Origin: Saprospiraceae bacterium
Lineage (GTDB): Bacteria > Bacteroidota > Bacteroidia > Chitinophagales > Saprospiraceae
Assembly: GCA_016722295.1 (NCBI GenBank)
Contig: JADKGL010000026.1
Location: forward strand, 248,001 to 312,000
DNA length: 64,000 nucleotides
Reading direction: 5' to 3'
The notes beneath the pieces were generated by a model. The model was not told where the DNA came from, did not search any database, and worked only from the letters and a program-made list of their open reading frames with translations. Numbering within the stretch: position 1 is the stretch's first letter; each line of letters opens with the position of its first letter. The position numbers and the translations under genes are program-made. Of the stretch, positions 43,379 to 52,443 are shown in pieces.

Positions 43379-45118
43379 TTATCTTAACAAAGTCACATCT
43401 CCATAGATCGTCTCTATCCGATCATCACATGCACGAATTTTGGCTACCCAGACGAATACTCCAGGATTGCAATCTTGAGTTCGGTATATACCATTCCAAC
43501 CATGTTCATCTGTGGGATAAAAATTTTGCTTGATATACATCTGTTCGCCCCATCGATCATAAATAGCAAAAGAGAAAATATAATCCACATTTTCACTATA
43601 GACTAGTTTGAACAAATCATTCAAATTATCACCATTTGGACTGAATACATTTGGTGCATACACATGTGCCTGAAGATCAACCTTTACTGTGGCTGCACTC
43701 TCGACGAAACAACCATTATTGTCCCGCACTCTGATGCTATATCGTGTCGTATTCTGCGGATGCAGTGTTCTATTGTAAATAGCCAAAGTATCAATCAATG
43801 TTCCATCGCCATACCATTTTAATTCGCTTATACGTCCCGGGTCTATGCCTGTTTGCACTTCTAAATAAACACTATCTCTGCATGATATAGTAGTATCGCG
43901 AAGCAATACTACATCCAATGGAGCAGGTTCTACAATTTCATAAGTTCGCGTAGTTATGCAGCCATTTTTATCTTCAATCCGGATGGTATATTTTCCAGGA
44001 GAAAGTGAGACAAATTTCCCAGTAGAATTTCTACTGAGTTCTTTTGACCCTTGATCTAAAAGAACAAATGTAAATGGGGCTGTTCCTCCTTTGATGTCAG
44101 TTACTTCGATGATGGCATTCTTTTCACCATAACATTTGGGATCTTTAGAATTGCTATTGACATCTGTTATAAATGCTTCTGCAGCTATCACATCAACAGT
44201 ATCTTTGCTTGAACAACCAGTACTTTTATCCCTCACTTCCAAAAGATATCTTCCTGGCGTCCCTGCTTCAAATCTATCTCTTGAAGGATCAGAAATTACG
44301 CCACCTATCAATGTCCATTTGATATCTACATTTTGACCAGATGAGTTGAGTGTATTGCCTATAAAAACAGTTGGCGTATCACAACTCAATCTACCATTCT
44401 CTCCTGCATCTGCATAAGGGGCTTTATTAATATTGAATTCCAATTCTACGGAATCACTACTACAACCTTGTGCTTCTACCACATAGCGAATTTTATACTT
44501 ACCATCGGAGATTGTAGCAAGATTAATTTTCCCATTTTTACTTATTACTGATTGAATATTTACATCATTAGTTTTCCACTCACCTCCTAAATCTTGACCA
44601 TTCAATGCAGTATTGAGATCAATAATAGAGTCTTTCTTTTCACAAATAGCATATGTAGATTGCAGTGCATTACCTGCTTCTGGTGCTTTTACGATTATTA
44701 TTTTTTGAGTAGATGTATCTTTACATCCCCCTATATTGTTGTTCAATTTATACTGCACAGTATATTCTCCTGCTTGATATTGTGAAGGGATCAAAATACC
44801 AGTGACGATAGATTGAGCTTGAGTTATACCTGGACCAGAAATGATCGACCATGATCCAGCTTGTGTGCCACTGCACAACATGTTCTGAAGATCAAAGCCA
44901 GTTTGAGATTGATTACATAATACACCTTTTATAGGTTGAGTGCAGACCGAAGGACAGCATAGAATTACTTTTACAATCAGCGTATCAGAAACATTAACAC
45001 ATGGTAAATTTTGATCCGTCGTTGTCGCTATAAACTTCAAAAATTGAACCTGATGGATATCCCGTAAAATCTTTTGCAGACCATGCCAGGAGGTATATTT
45101 CCATTTATGATTTGCCAA
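43379..45118 (-). CDS. Giant T9SS type B protein, C-terminal piece (4 of 4)
   Basis: 579 residues; the genuine part begins near 45003 (CVNVSDTLIVKV). It has more Ig-like modules, a SprB-type repeat (CYGEKNAIIEVTDIKGGTAP ... GKYTIRIEDKNGC, about 330-390) and the type B sorting domain in the last about 90 residues (YAPNVFSPNGDNLND, YDRWGEQMYIKQ). The domain closely resembles that of the intact giant ending at 27339. Confidence 0.75.
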   Translation of the reverse strand: MANHKWKYTSWHGLQKILRDIHQVQFLKFIATTTDQNLPCVNVSDTLIVKVILCCPSVCTQPIKGVLCNQSQTGFDLQNMLCSGTQAGSWSIISGPGITQAQSIVTGILIPSQYQAGEYTVQYKLNNNIGGCKDTSTQKIIIVKAPEAGNALQSTYAICEKKDSIIDLNTALNGQDLGGEWKTNDVNIQSVISKNGKINLATISDGKYKIRYVVEAQGCSSDSVELEFNINKAPYADAGENGRLSCDTPTVFIGNTLNSSGQNVDIKWTLIGGVISDPSRDRFEAGTPGRYLLEVRDKSTGCSSKDTVDVIAAEAFITDVNSNSKDPKCYGEKNAIIEVTDIKGGTAPFTFVLLDQGSKELSRNSTGKFVSLSPGKYTIRIEDKNGCITTRTYEIVEPAPLDVVLLRDTTISCRDSVYLEVQTGIDPGRISELKWYGDGTLIDTLAIYNRTLHPQNTTRYSIRVRDNNGCFVESAATVKVDLQAHVYAPNVFSPNGDNLNDLFKLVYSENVDYIFSFAIYDRWGEQMYIKQNFYPTDEHGWNGIYRTQDCNPGVFVWVAKIRACDDRIETIYGDVTLLR

Positions 45119-46485
45119 CTGGCATTGGGATCACCAGATAAAATAAATTTTCCAAAATCTAATAATGTACTCATATTAGCGGTAGAAGAATTACATACTT
45201 CAACAGTATCTTTTAATATACTAAACTCAGTATGAATTCTTACTAATGCTGCTTTTGAAGTATCACTTCCACAATCTTTATTTCCAGAATCAATCACAAT
45301 ACATCTATAGTAAGTACTGTCTTTTTTATTCGAAGGCGGTATAAAATTTGAATTGATTGCACCATTTATATTTGTCCAAATTACATTGTCTTTTGAAGAT
45401 TGCCATTGAAATGTTTGGTTACTTCCTATTGCAGAAACAATTAAGCTTTGATTCCCACCAATGCATTCTGTAAACCCTTGAGGAGAGCTACTAATAGCAA
45501 TGGATGAATTCACTTTAATCTCAGCGACTCTGGTTATCGCATCATTGCAATCTTTATTCAATGACCTCGCAATCATTCTATAATATTTTGTCCCAGATTG
45601 ACTTGTGTTAATCCTCCATTTGCTAGTAGTCGCAGATGGAATATCCATCCAAGGGCCATTTGGTGTGTCCGCTATTTGCCATTGAATATTCAATGTTTGT
45701 TGACTCGTATCAGCTTCCGCTTTTAGTTCCACTACATTGCCAATACATACTTGTGTATCTCTGACTTGCACGATGATCTTCGGATCCGGAAGTATTTCTA
45801 CTTTGGCTACTATTGAAGTGTCTTTGCAATATCCATTTTCAGAACTTAATCCAACATAAAAATAACGTGTACCAGCTGTATTGGTATTGATGATCAATTC
45901 AGATTTATTAGTACCTATATTTAAATATGGACCAGAACTATTATTGGCAACTCTCCAACTGTAATTTAATAAATTGTTTCCAGCAGTAAGTTTCAATGTA
46001 TCTGTTGTCCCGATACAATTTACCTTATCAAATAAATCAGCAGTAATTTGAATTTTTGGATCTATGGTAATCTTTACTGGATTATGGAATGCTGTGTCGC
46101 AGCCTTCACCTGTAGTGTATGCTACTATTCTATAATATCGATTGCCCGGCATTCCATTCGGCATATAATTCAAGTTGGTGGCTCCATTGATGTCTGTCCA
46201 TAATCCATTAAAATTGGGAGCAGATTGCCACTGATAATTCAATGCATTGATTCCACCTTTTGCACTAGAAGATTTTAGTTCTATAAAACTTTGTTCACAA
46301 ATACCTGTATCCTTAAGCGTAGTTTCAAAATGTGGATCATCCACTACAGTAATTTTTACCAATGCACCAGTATCCTTACAAAATCCATTGATTGAACTTA
46401 TGATTGGCTTGTATAAAAAACAAACCTGTATCTTGGGATGGTGGCTCAAAGATGGTATTGTTGTCACCGATTTCTTCAAATGCAA
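45037..46485 (-). CDS. Giant T9SS type B protein, third piece (3 of 4)
   Basis: 482 residues; the genuine part starts near 46416 (LYKPIISSINGF). It consists of five or so Ig-like modules of about 90 residues, each with a core such as LNIQWQIADTPNGPWMDI followed by GTKYYRMIARS. The true reading leaves at the A4 near 45070 and continues as KDFTGYPSGSIFEVYSDN in a frame not represented by any long ORF. Confidence 0.65.
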   Translation of the reverse strand: MHLKKSVTTIPSLSHHPKIQVCFLYKPIISSINGFCKDTGALVKITVVDDPHFETTLKDTGICEQSFIELKSSSAKGGINALNYQWQSAPNFNGLWTDINGATNLNYMPNGMPGNRYYRIVAYTTGEGCDTAFHNPVKITIDPKIQITADLFDKVNCIGTTDTLKLTAGNNLLNYSWRVANNSSGPYLNIGTNKSELIINTNTAGTRYFYVGLSSENGYCKDTSIVAKVEILPDPKIIVQVRDTQVCIGNVVELKAEADTSQQTLNIQWQIADTPNGPWMDIPSATTSKWRINTSQSGTKYYRMIARSLNKDCNDAITRVAEIKVNSSIAISSSPQGFTECIGGNQSLIVSAIGSNQTFQWQSSKDNVIWTNINGAINSNFIPPSNKKDSTYYRCIVIDSGNKDCGSDTSKAALVRIHTEFSILKDTVEVCNSSTANMSTLLDFGKFILSGDPNASWQIINGNIPPGMVCKRFYGISIRFNF

Positions 46486-49400
46486 ATGTCAACGGATTCC
46501 ATTTCGTCCAACTCACTGTCGCACCATTACTAAGGCTGATTTGAACTTTAGCTTTCCCATCTTTGCATTCTAAAAGATCCATTACTTGAAGACTATGTGT
46601 AGGCAAAGAATCTATGCTAACTTTTATAGAAGAAGTTACTGCATTATCACAAGCATTTCCTGAAGAACTAAAATTAAATTTATAATAGAATACGCCCAAT
46701 GTTTTGTGTGCTATCAAAGACAAACTATCGCCTATAGGTGTCCATGGTCCTTGAGAAGAAGAGGATTGTTCCCATGAATAACTAGGTACTCCAATACCAC
46801 CTTTAACAGATGCAGTAAGTACAATAGTCTGACCTAAACAAGCACCTGTATCTTGGGTAAAAAATTCTACAACTGGATCATCAACTACTTCAACAATACA
46901 AAAATCAGATGTATCTGTGCAATTGTTTGCAGTATTGCTGAGCAAGACTCTATAATAACAAGTGCCGACAGTATTTTGATCTGGTATGAAATTATTGGAA
47001 TTTGTGCCAATATCAGAATAAATACCCTGTGGACCATTTGATGATTTTTGCCATTGGTAACGAACACTACCGAAACTAGGTGCTGCATTCACAACTAAAG
47101 GAATGCTACCACCAACACAGGTCTGTATTGAATTAGGAGGTGATATAATCCTAATCCCTGAACCTAAACGATTCACTTCAATGACGTCATAACAGCCATC
47201 AGTCCCACTTAACTTAAAGAAATAAGTTCCAAAGCTATCCATCTCTGTGACTTGCCCAGTCGCAGAATCAATTTTTGCGGTAACGAGACCATCAGACTCT
47301 ATACTCCATTTATGGAGCGGTGGAGCATTCAAAAGTTTTACTTGACTTTGACTACACAGATCGATATCTTGACCTGCATCTATACCTCCTACTCTTACAG
47401 AATCAATGATAGTGGTGCTGAGTTCACAGCCTCCATTGGACACAATATACCTGAACTGATAGACCCCATTTTGAACAGGTGACACAGTAACATCATTGTT
47501 ATTTGTATTCGGGCTGAAATTAATCTGCCATGAGCCTACAGGGCCTCTAATATATTCCCATCTGGCAGTGAATCCTGGAACTAATGTTGCCCCTTTGAGC
47601 AAAATTTCATTCTTTGCACAGATGGTGTCGCGGTCTTTGACTGGAAAAGCAGCGAATGTTGGAGAATTGATCACAGTCACACGATCACAAGTAATAGGAC
47701 AGTCATTAGAACTAATACAATATTCAAAAACATAGGTACCAGGTCCGCTAAGCCCAAGCATCAATGGCGCCGCATCTGAAGTGGTATGTGGTAATCCTGA
47801 GGTCTGCGGTCCAGAAATTTGAGACCATATACCAGTGGCTGCAAGACCTGGGAAGGTAGATTCTAATGGCACCGTCGATGCATTGCATAGCTTCAAGGTA
47901 TCGAATGGCAGTGTAGCTTCAGGTATATAATCGATGATCACATCATCTATGCTGGGCTGATCTCCACATACTGGGTCTGCTATAATATTCCATCTGAGTC
48001 TGTTTCTCCCAGGCTTTAATTTTATTTTAGCTTTTGGGTTGGTCACTTCTGTTGAGGGGAGAAAATCAACTCCGATACTAGATACTCCTGGCTCAATATC
48101 TTCGATAGACCAAAAACCTATCATCCCACTTGGTGCAGGAATGGCACACAGATTAATTATACTGTCTTCAGGACAATGCACTTGGTCAATACCAGCATCC
48201 GCTATAGGCGTAGTGCGACCTATTCTGAGCTCTACTTCCTTTGAACTAGAACACACCCCATTATCGATTACCCAAAGAAACTTATAGATACCCGGCATTA
48301 AGCCAGTCACAGAGGTGATCGGAGAAGCAGGAGACTGAATCAGGGCTGTGGCTCCATCAGTCTGAATCCATCTGCCTGAAGGGCCTTGGGGCGCCTCTGC
48401 TTCCAAAGTAGCGCTGAGAGGTGTAGCATTATTGCATATCTTAATGAGAGATTCCTTGACTTTGGCTTTACTGCCACCGATGGTGATGACTACTGTATCC
48501 GCCTGTGCAGGACAAGGGGCAAGAGACACTTTCCACACAAATCGATAAGTCCCCGATGTCAATCCTGATGCCTGAGTGATCTCTACTGCTGGATTGCTTA
48601 TACTAGCTCCGGGAGGATTTCCAGCTGCTTGTGACCAGAGTCCTGCAGTACCTGTCGGAACTAGTGGAGAAGCAGCCAATGTGATACTTGTAGTCCCCAA
48701 AGGCAAACATTTGTCTCGACCAGCATCTGGAGCATTGGCTCCAGGAGTAGCTGAAACTGTGATCACCACATCATCCGATTTGCCAGATTGATCACAACCA
48801 TTGCGCAAAGTGAAACGCAGGGTGTAGCTAGTCCCTGGAATGAGTCCACTCACTCTTGCATCAGGATCATGGATATCTGTAAATATGAGATTCGCTCCAG
48901 TAGGACTGACTACTGTCCAAGTACCTTCCACTCCTGCAGGAATGGGCGAAGGTCTAGCTCGGAGCTGCACGAATCCGCCGCTGCAAATATTCTGATCTGC
49001 TCCAGCATTCGGCTGTGGAGGAGGAAATTGAGCTGTACGCACTGTCACTGTATCATAGGTGCTACCACAAAACTCACCCCCATAGGACCTATAGAGAAAC
49101 TTATATGTAGCATCTATGCTAAGTCCACTTACATTGGTGACAATGCTATTCGGACTCGCTATCACAGGAGTAGCTGCCGCCTTAGGCTGTACTGAGAGGA
49201 ACTTCCACTCTGGAGTCTTTACCGTATTCCCTGCTAGTCCTGTACTCATACCACAAATCAGCTGATCTGTACCACCTCGGGCAGTGTCAGGAGGACTGCT
49301 GAAATCTATTATAAACCTTGCCTTACTTCCATTGCAGCTCGGGATTCCCGCTGATCCATATACGACTGGAATCTCATAAATATAAGTCCCTGTGGGTGCA

Positions 49401-50596
49401 TCTTTGCTGATATTGATAAAATACTGATATTGGTGAGTAGTATTATTGAAGCACATGTCTGCTTTGGTAAGAAAAGTAGCATTGGGAGCATTGATAGGCT
49501 TGAAATCAACGCCATCTACTATGAATTTGAGGACTTCACTTAGGATAGGCACAAGATCAGTAGGAATGGGAAAATGATAGAATGCCTGACTCCCAAATAC
49601 ATTGATCGCTGAAAATCGTGATAAAGTTCTACAACCTATATTGAACTTAGAAAGATCTTTATCCTCACAATTATTGGAAGTATAATAACTTATGCCTTCA
49701 GATTCTTGCATTATGAGAACAATAAGCTTTGTCGTAGTTAGGCAGCCTGACTGGCAGACGATCTGGTATTGCACTTCAAATAAACCTGGGCTGAGATTCT
49801 TTAGAACTAAGGTCTTATTGGTTAAAGTAATGGTAGTGGGTTGAGGCTGTCTGATCGTGCAAGTCCATACATCGCAAAATCCTGTTGGATTGATACTCCA
49901 TTCAGATTTTTCGCCATCATGTATATTGGGAAGATTACCTTCAAGGACAATGCTATCTGGAATACCGCAGAAGTAAATGTACTCATTCCCTAATTTGTCT
50001 CGAAACTTCTTATATCCTGTAGGATCTAATCTGGCTCGAGTTCCTTCTTCTGAGGCTGATACGCCTTTGATGGTATCATACTTTGTCTGCGTACCACAGT
50101 TAGGATTGGTGATCTTGTACTCGATAATATATCTTGTACCAGTCTGCATTCCAGAGTATGCGGTACTAGTAGAAGTAGGACTCGAAAAGCACTCTCCACC
50201 ACCTGCAGGTTCTATTACAGTCCACTGTACTTTGCCATTCTTACCTGGACAACTGCCCAATGCTAGAGCCGAATTACCACACACAGGAAGCACAATTCTG
50301 GTCTTGATCTTGGGTACAAAGTCTTCGATATGAATCTTCAAAGAATCATCGTATCGGCAGCCTTTATTATTGATAAATGAATAAAATAATATATAATCTC
50401 CATTTTGGGGACAATAATCCAACTGTGAAGTGTCCGGGTAGAAGTAGCCACCTACTTCATAACCCTTTGCCCTGTGAAAGCGTCCATTCTGAATAATATC
50501 CTGAAGGAGCAGTATTGCGTGGATTAAGCTTGATTGCTCCAGTATAACAGGGCTGAGAGATATCTGCACCAGCATCTGGTCTCTGCACGAACCCAA
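46376..50596 (-). CDS. Giant T9SS type B protein, second piece (2 of 4)
   Basis: 1406 residues, of which roughly the first 45 are out-of-frame overlap; the genuine part begins near 50465 (KGYEVGG). It carries a long series of modules of about 90 residues: PNAGADQNICSGG, DAGRDKCLPLG, ADAGIDQVHCPED, DAGQDIDLCSQ. It then turns into Ig-like modules with the pattern YQWQKSSNGPQG ... CYYRVLLSN. The frame ends a few codons after the T6 at 46417. Confidence 0.7.
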   Translation of the reverse strand: MGSCRDQMLVQISLSPVILEQSSLIHAILLLQDIIQNGRFHRAKGYEVGGYFYPDTSQLDYCPQNGDYILFYSFINNKGCRYDDSLKIHIEDFVPKIKTRIVLPVCGNSALALGSCPGKNGKVQWTVIEPAGGGECFSSPTSTSTAYSGMQTGTRYIIEYKITNPNCGTQTKYDTIKGVSASEEGTRARLDPTGYKKFRDKLGNEYIYFCGIPDSIVLEGNLPNIHDGEKSEWSINPTGFCDVWTCTIRQPQPTTITLTNKTLVLKNLSPGLFEVQYQIVCQSGCLTTTKLIVLIMQESEGISYYTSNNCEDKDLSKFNIGCRTLSRFSAINVFGSQAFYHFPIPTDLVPILSEVLKFIVDGVDFKPINAPNATFLTKADMCFNNTTHQYQYFINISKDAPTGTYIYEIPVVYGSAGIPSCNGSKARFIIDFSSPPDTARGGTDQLICGMSTGLAGNTVKTPEWKFLSVQPKAAATPVIASPNSIVTNVSGLSIDATYKFLYRSYGGEFCGSTYDTVTVRTAQFPPPQPNAGADQNICSGGFVQLRARPSPIPAGVEGTWTVVSPTGANLIFTDIHDPDARVSGLIPGTSYTLRFTLRNGCDQSGKSDDVVITVSATPGANAPDAGRDKCLPLGTTSITLAASPLVPTGTAGLWSQAAGNPPGASISNPAVEITQASGLTSGTYRFVWKVSLAPCPAQADTVVITIGGSKAKVKESLIKICNNATPLSATLEAEAPQGPSGRWIQTDGATALIQSPASPITSVTGLMPGIYKFLWVIDNGVCSSSKEVELRIGRTTPIADAGIDQVHCPEDSIINLCAIPAPSGMIGFWSIEDIEPGVSSIGVDFLPSTEVTNPKAKIKLKPGRNRLRWNIIADPVCGDQPSIDDVIIDYIPEATLPFDTLKLCNASTVPLESTFPGLAATGIWSQISGPQTSGLPHTTSDAAPLMLGLSGPGTYVFEYCISSNDCPITCDRVTVINSPTFAAFPVKDRDTICAKNEILLKGATLVPGFTARWEYIRGPVGSWQINFSPNTNNNDVTVSPVQNGVYQFRYIVSNGGCELSTTIIDSVRVGGIDAGQDIDLCSQSQVKLLNAPPLHKWSIESDGLVTAKIDSATGQVTEMDSFGTYFFKLSGTDGCYDVIEVNRLGSGIRIISPPNSIQTCVGGSIPLVVNAAPSFGSVRYQWQKSSNGPQGIYSDIGTNSNNFIPDQNTVGTCYYRVLLSNTANNCTDTSDFCIVEVVDDPVVEFFTQDTGACLGQTIVLTASVKGGIGVPSYSWEQSSSSQGPWTPIGDSLSLIAHKTLGVFYYKFNFSSSGNACDNAVTSSIKVSIDSLPTHSLQVMDLLECKDGKAKVQISLSNGATVSWTKWNPLTFAFEEIGDNNTIFEPPSQDTGLFFIQANHKFNQWIL

Positions 50597-50912
50597 CTAT
50601 ATGTGTAACCTGTTGTACCGCTATACCCTGACCACAAGTCACACTAAGCTCAAAGACATAAACACCTGCCGCAAGAGGTGGAAGTACATCTGTCTGCAAT
50701 GCAGCAGCATCTTGTATTGTACTCGCAGGACCAGAGATCTGCTTCCATAATGTCTTACCTTGTATTACTCCAGCTGCATGACCATCAAGATGGATGCCTT
50801 GAGAGCCACACCAAGTGGCATTGGCACCTGCATTGATGGTGCAGTTGGTTTGAGTATTGGCATTGAAACTGAATAGAAAAAACAAAATAAAAGAAAAAAA
50901 ATATTGATTCAT
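50457..50912 (-). CDS. Giant T9SS type B protein, N-terminal piece (1 of 4)
   Basis: 151 residues. A signal peptide at 1-20 (FFLFSFNANTQ) is followed by the first Ig/PKD-like module, with cysteines at CTINAGANATWCG. The frame is lost at GKGL just before a stop. One G fewer gives QGKGYEVGGYFY, which continues in piece 2. Confidence 0.65.
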   Translation of the reverse strand: MNQYFFSFILFFLFSFNANTQTNCTINAGANATWCGSQGIHLDGHAAGVIQGKTLWKQISGPASTIQDAAALQTDVLPPLAAGVYVFELSVTCGQGIAVQQVTHIVGFVQRPDAGADISQPCYTGAIKLNPRNTAPSGYYSEWTLSQGKGL

Positions 50913-50977
50913 TTATATTCTATTTTTTAATAAAATTTTTTGAGCGCCTTCTGAGCGATGATAAAAAAGTAAAAAAT

Positions 50978-51898
50978 TTATAATCTAACTGTCCTAGAGA
51001 GACGGAAGCCAATAATGCCCTTACGATCATCGGCGTAGCTTCCGTAGCGAAAGGAGACACGCACGTACTCCGCATCCCAGTTCCATGAGCCGCCTTGATA
51101 GGAGCAGCTGACGCCTCTTCCATTCTCGCAATTGATTTTAGGAAATCCATAATAAGTAAAAAAATCATAACACCATTCACTGACATTACCACTGAAGTCA
51201 TAGAAGCCGAGCTCATTGGCAGCTTTTGTAGCTATCGGGTGAGTCTTAAAACCAGAGATCATGTCATACCATGCCACTGCATCAATATTATCTGAACCTG
51301 AGTATTGGTATCCCTTTGACTTATTTCCACCTCGAGCAGCGTACTCCCACTCCGCCTCGCAAGGGAGGCGGTAGCCATCTGCATCTATATTCCAGCTCAC
51401 CTGCCACTTGACATCATCATAAATATTGCCATTCTCAGGGTCAGGATTCTTCTCTACGGTGTATACAGGGCTGAGTCCCTGCATGATGCTCAGTGTATTG
51501 CAGAATTCTACACAGTCATACCAACTAACTTCCTCCACTGGACACAATGGACCACATGAACTAAAGTATGAAGGATTATTCCCCATGACTTGTTGCCAGA
51601 GTTGCTGTGTGACTTCATACTTGGAGATATAAAAACTTGGTAACCTTACTTCATGAGCTGGTTTTGCGTCATCAATAACAGTTAATCCATTCTTATCATC
51701 CCTGCCAGGTAGTCCCCCCATAATAAAGCTGCCACCTTCTACTAGTACCATGTCATCAGCAAGACTTGAAAGAGAGCGCTGTGAAGATAAGCTAGAAAGA
51801 GTAAGACAACTATGGACTGCGAAAACATAACATAATAGTCGAAAACTATTACTAATAGATTTCGAATTCAATTGACATAATGGTTTTTGTATTTTCAT
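50978..51898 (-). CDS. Secreted FGE/SUMF1-fold (C-type-lectin-fold) protein lacking FGE catalytic cysteines
   Basis: Protein of 306 residues. An exported N-terminus (about 1-40) is followed by the formylglycine-generating-enzyme-type fold: MVLVEGGSFIMGG, YISKYEVTQQLW, PVEEVSWYDCVEFCNTL, YRLPCEAEWEYAARGG, DFSGNVSEWCYD. The C-terminus reads GGSWNWDAEYVRVSFRYG then GIIGFRLSR. True FGE enzymes have two cysteines just after the GGS motif; none is here, so sulfatase activation is unlikely. The same C-terminal layout (GGSW ... R ... GFRL) is the variable region of diversity-generating retroelement targets, which use this fold for ligand binding. The last 120 bp reach 60% G+C. It precedes the second giant by 65 bp on the same strand, so both may be co-transcribed. 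Confidence 0.85.
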   Translation of the reverse strand: MKIQKPLCQLNSKSISNSFRLLCYVFAVHSCLTLSSLSSQRSLSSLADDMVLVEGGSFIMGGLPGRDDKNGLTVIDDAKPAHEVRLPSFYISKYEVTQQLWQQVMGNNPSYFSSCGPLCPVEEVSWYDCVEFCNTLSIMQGLSPVYTVEKNPDPENGNIYDDVKWQVSWNIDADGYRLPCEAEWEYAARGGNKSKGYQYSGSDNIDAVAWYDMISGFKTHPIATKAANELGFYDFSGNVSEWCYDFFTYYGFPKINCENGRGVSCSYQGGSWNWDAEYVRVSFRYGSYADDRKGIIGFRLSRTVRL

Positions 51899-52036
51899 TT
51901 TTCTAAAACAATTACATTGCAGCTTTGAACTACTTAATGATTTTAATTGAAATTACCTAAAATTGTGAACCACCCTGTTAATCTAATGACCCCTCCAAGC
52001 TAATAAATGCTGCTTTTCAATTTAAAATGTTATGGT

Positions 52037-52111
52037 ATGATGATTAAAACATGGTTACTAATTTGGCTGATATTGCTATTTGTTTTTTACAATAGAAAAC
52101 GAAATGAGTAA
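52037..52111 (+). CDS. Possible 24-residue membrane peptide
   Basis: A short frame starting ATGATG encodes MMIKTWLLIWLILLFVFY followed by a basic tail NRKRNE. One hydrophobic helix plus positive tail is the build of small membrane peptides, including some type I toxins. It lies in the 545 bp gap between the divergent FGE-fold gene and susC. No ribosome-binding site is evident and such frames occur by chance in AT-rich DNA. The rest of that gap holds the R3 repeat and nothing else recognisable. Confidence 0.25.
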   Translation: MMIKTWLLIWLILLFVFYNRKRNE

Positions 52112-52251
52112 TAAAAAAAATTAATATGATAAGCTAGAGCATAATTTTAGAGCAAATATGTCAATAGTAAAATTACTGTTTGCAAAGTTAATGTGAGTAT
52201 CATTATAAAGTTGTAATTAATACCTTTCAATAATGCTCAAGATTAAAATTA

Positions 52252-52295
52252 AGTGAGTTGAGAGTGAGTTAAAAAAGTCAACGCTATTCAGGCAT
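52252..52295 (-). repeat. Inverted copy (R3) of the intergenic repeat at 11249-11291
   Basis: The reverse complement of 52252-52295 matches 11249-11291 with about 31 bases identical in a row (beginning ATGCCTGAATAGCG) and a few mismatches beyond. The following bases (52311-52345) contain further R1-like pieces in inverted order. Confidence 0.75.
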
Positions 52296-52443
52296 GAACA
52301 TAGCTTAGCTTTCAACTTTTCTCCATTCACTAATAGTTATTAACTAATATAAACTTTCATCAACTCTTTTCCCCATTTCATCATTTTTTTAGGGCATTTC
52401 ATCCTCATATAAGTTTGGTCTATAATATAAGCTTTGTTTTCGG

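Larger units (their letters stand above)
43379..50912 (-). pseudogene. Giant secreted protein with T9SS type B domain, broken by four 1-bp insertions
   Basis: Read on the minus strand, one gene of about 2510 codons is recovered if four extra bases are removed: one G in the GGG near 50466-50468, one T in the T6 near 46417-46422, one A in the A4 near 45068-45071, and one C near 45004-45005. Length 7534 minus 4 is 7530, an exact multiple of three. The product has a signal peptide, many Ig/PKD-like modules opening DAGAD or DAGRD with a nearby Cys, a row of Ig-like YYR modules, SprB-type repeats, and the type B sorting domain (SPNGDNLNDLF, IYDRWGEQMY, YGDVTLLR). The 5' half is much more GC-rich than the 3' half. 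Real decay or base-calling error are both possible. Confidence 0.8.

Noticed and set aside
48576..49195. Several plus-strand frames of 60-135 codons across the GC-rich part of the second giant
   Set aside because: All are antisense to recognisable Ig/PKD-like modules; GC-rich DNA has fewer chance stops.
51010..51040. YADD in the FGE-fold protein as a reverse transcriptase active site
   Set aside because: It lies in the lectin-fold C-terminus with no other polymerase motif around it; coincidence.
50920..51216. 98-codon minus-strand frame overlapping the 3' end of the FGE-fold gene
   Set aside because: It overlaps the conserved C-terminus of the FGE-fold protein in another frame and has no start context; a by-product of the GC-rich end.
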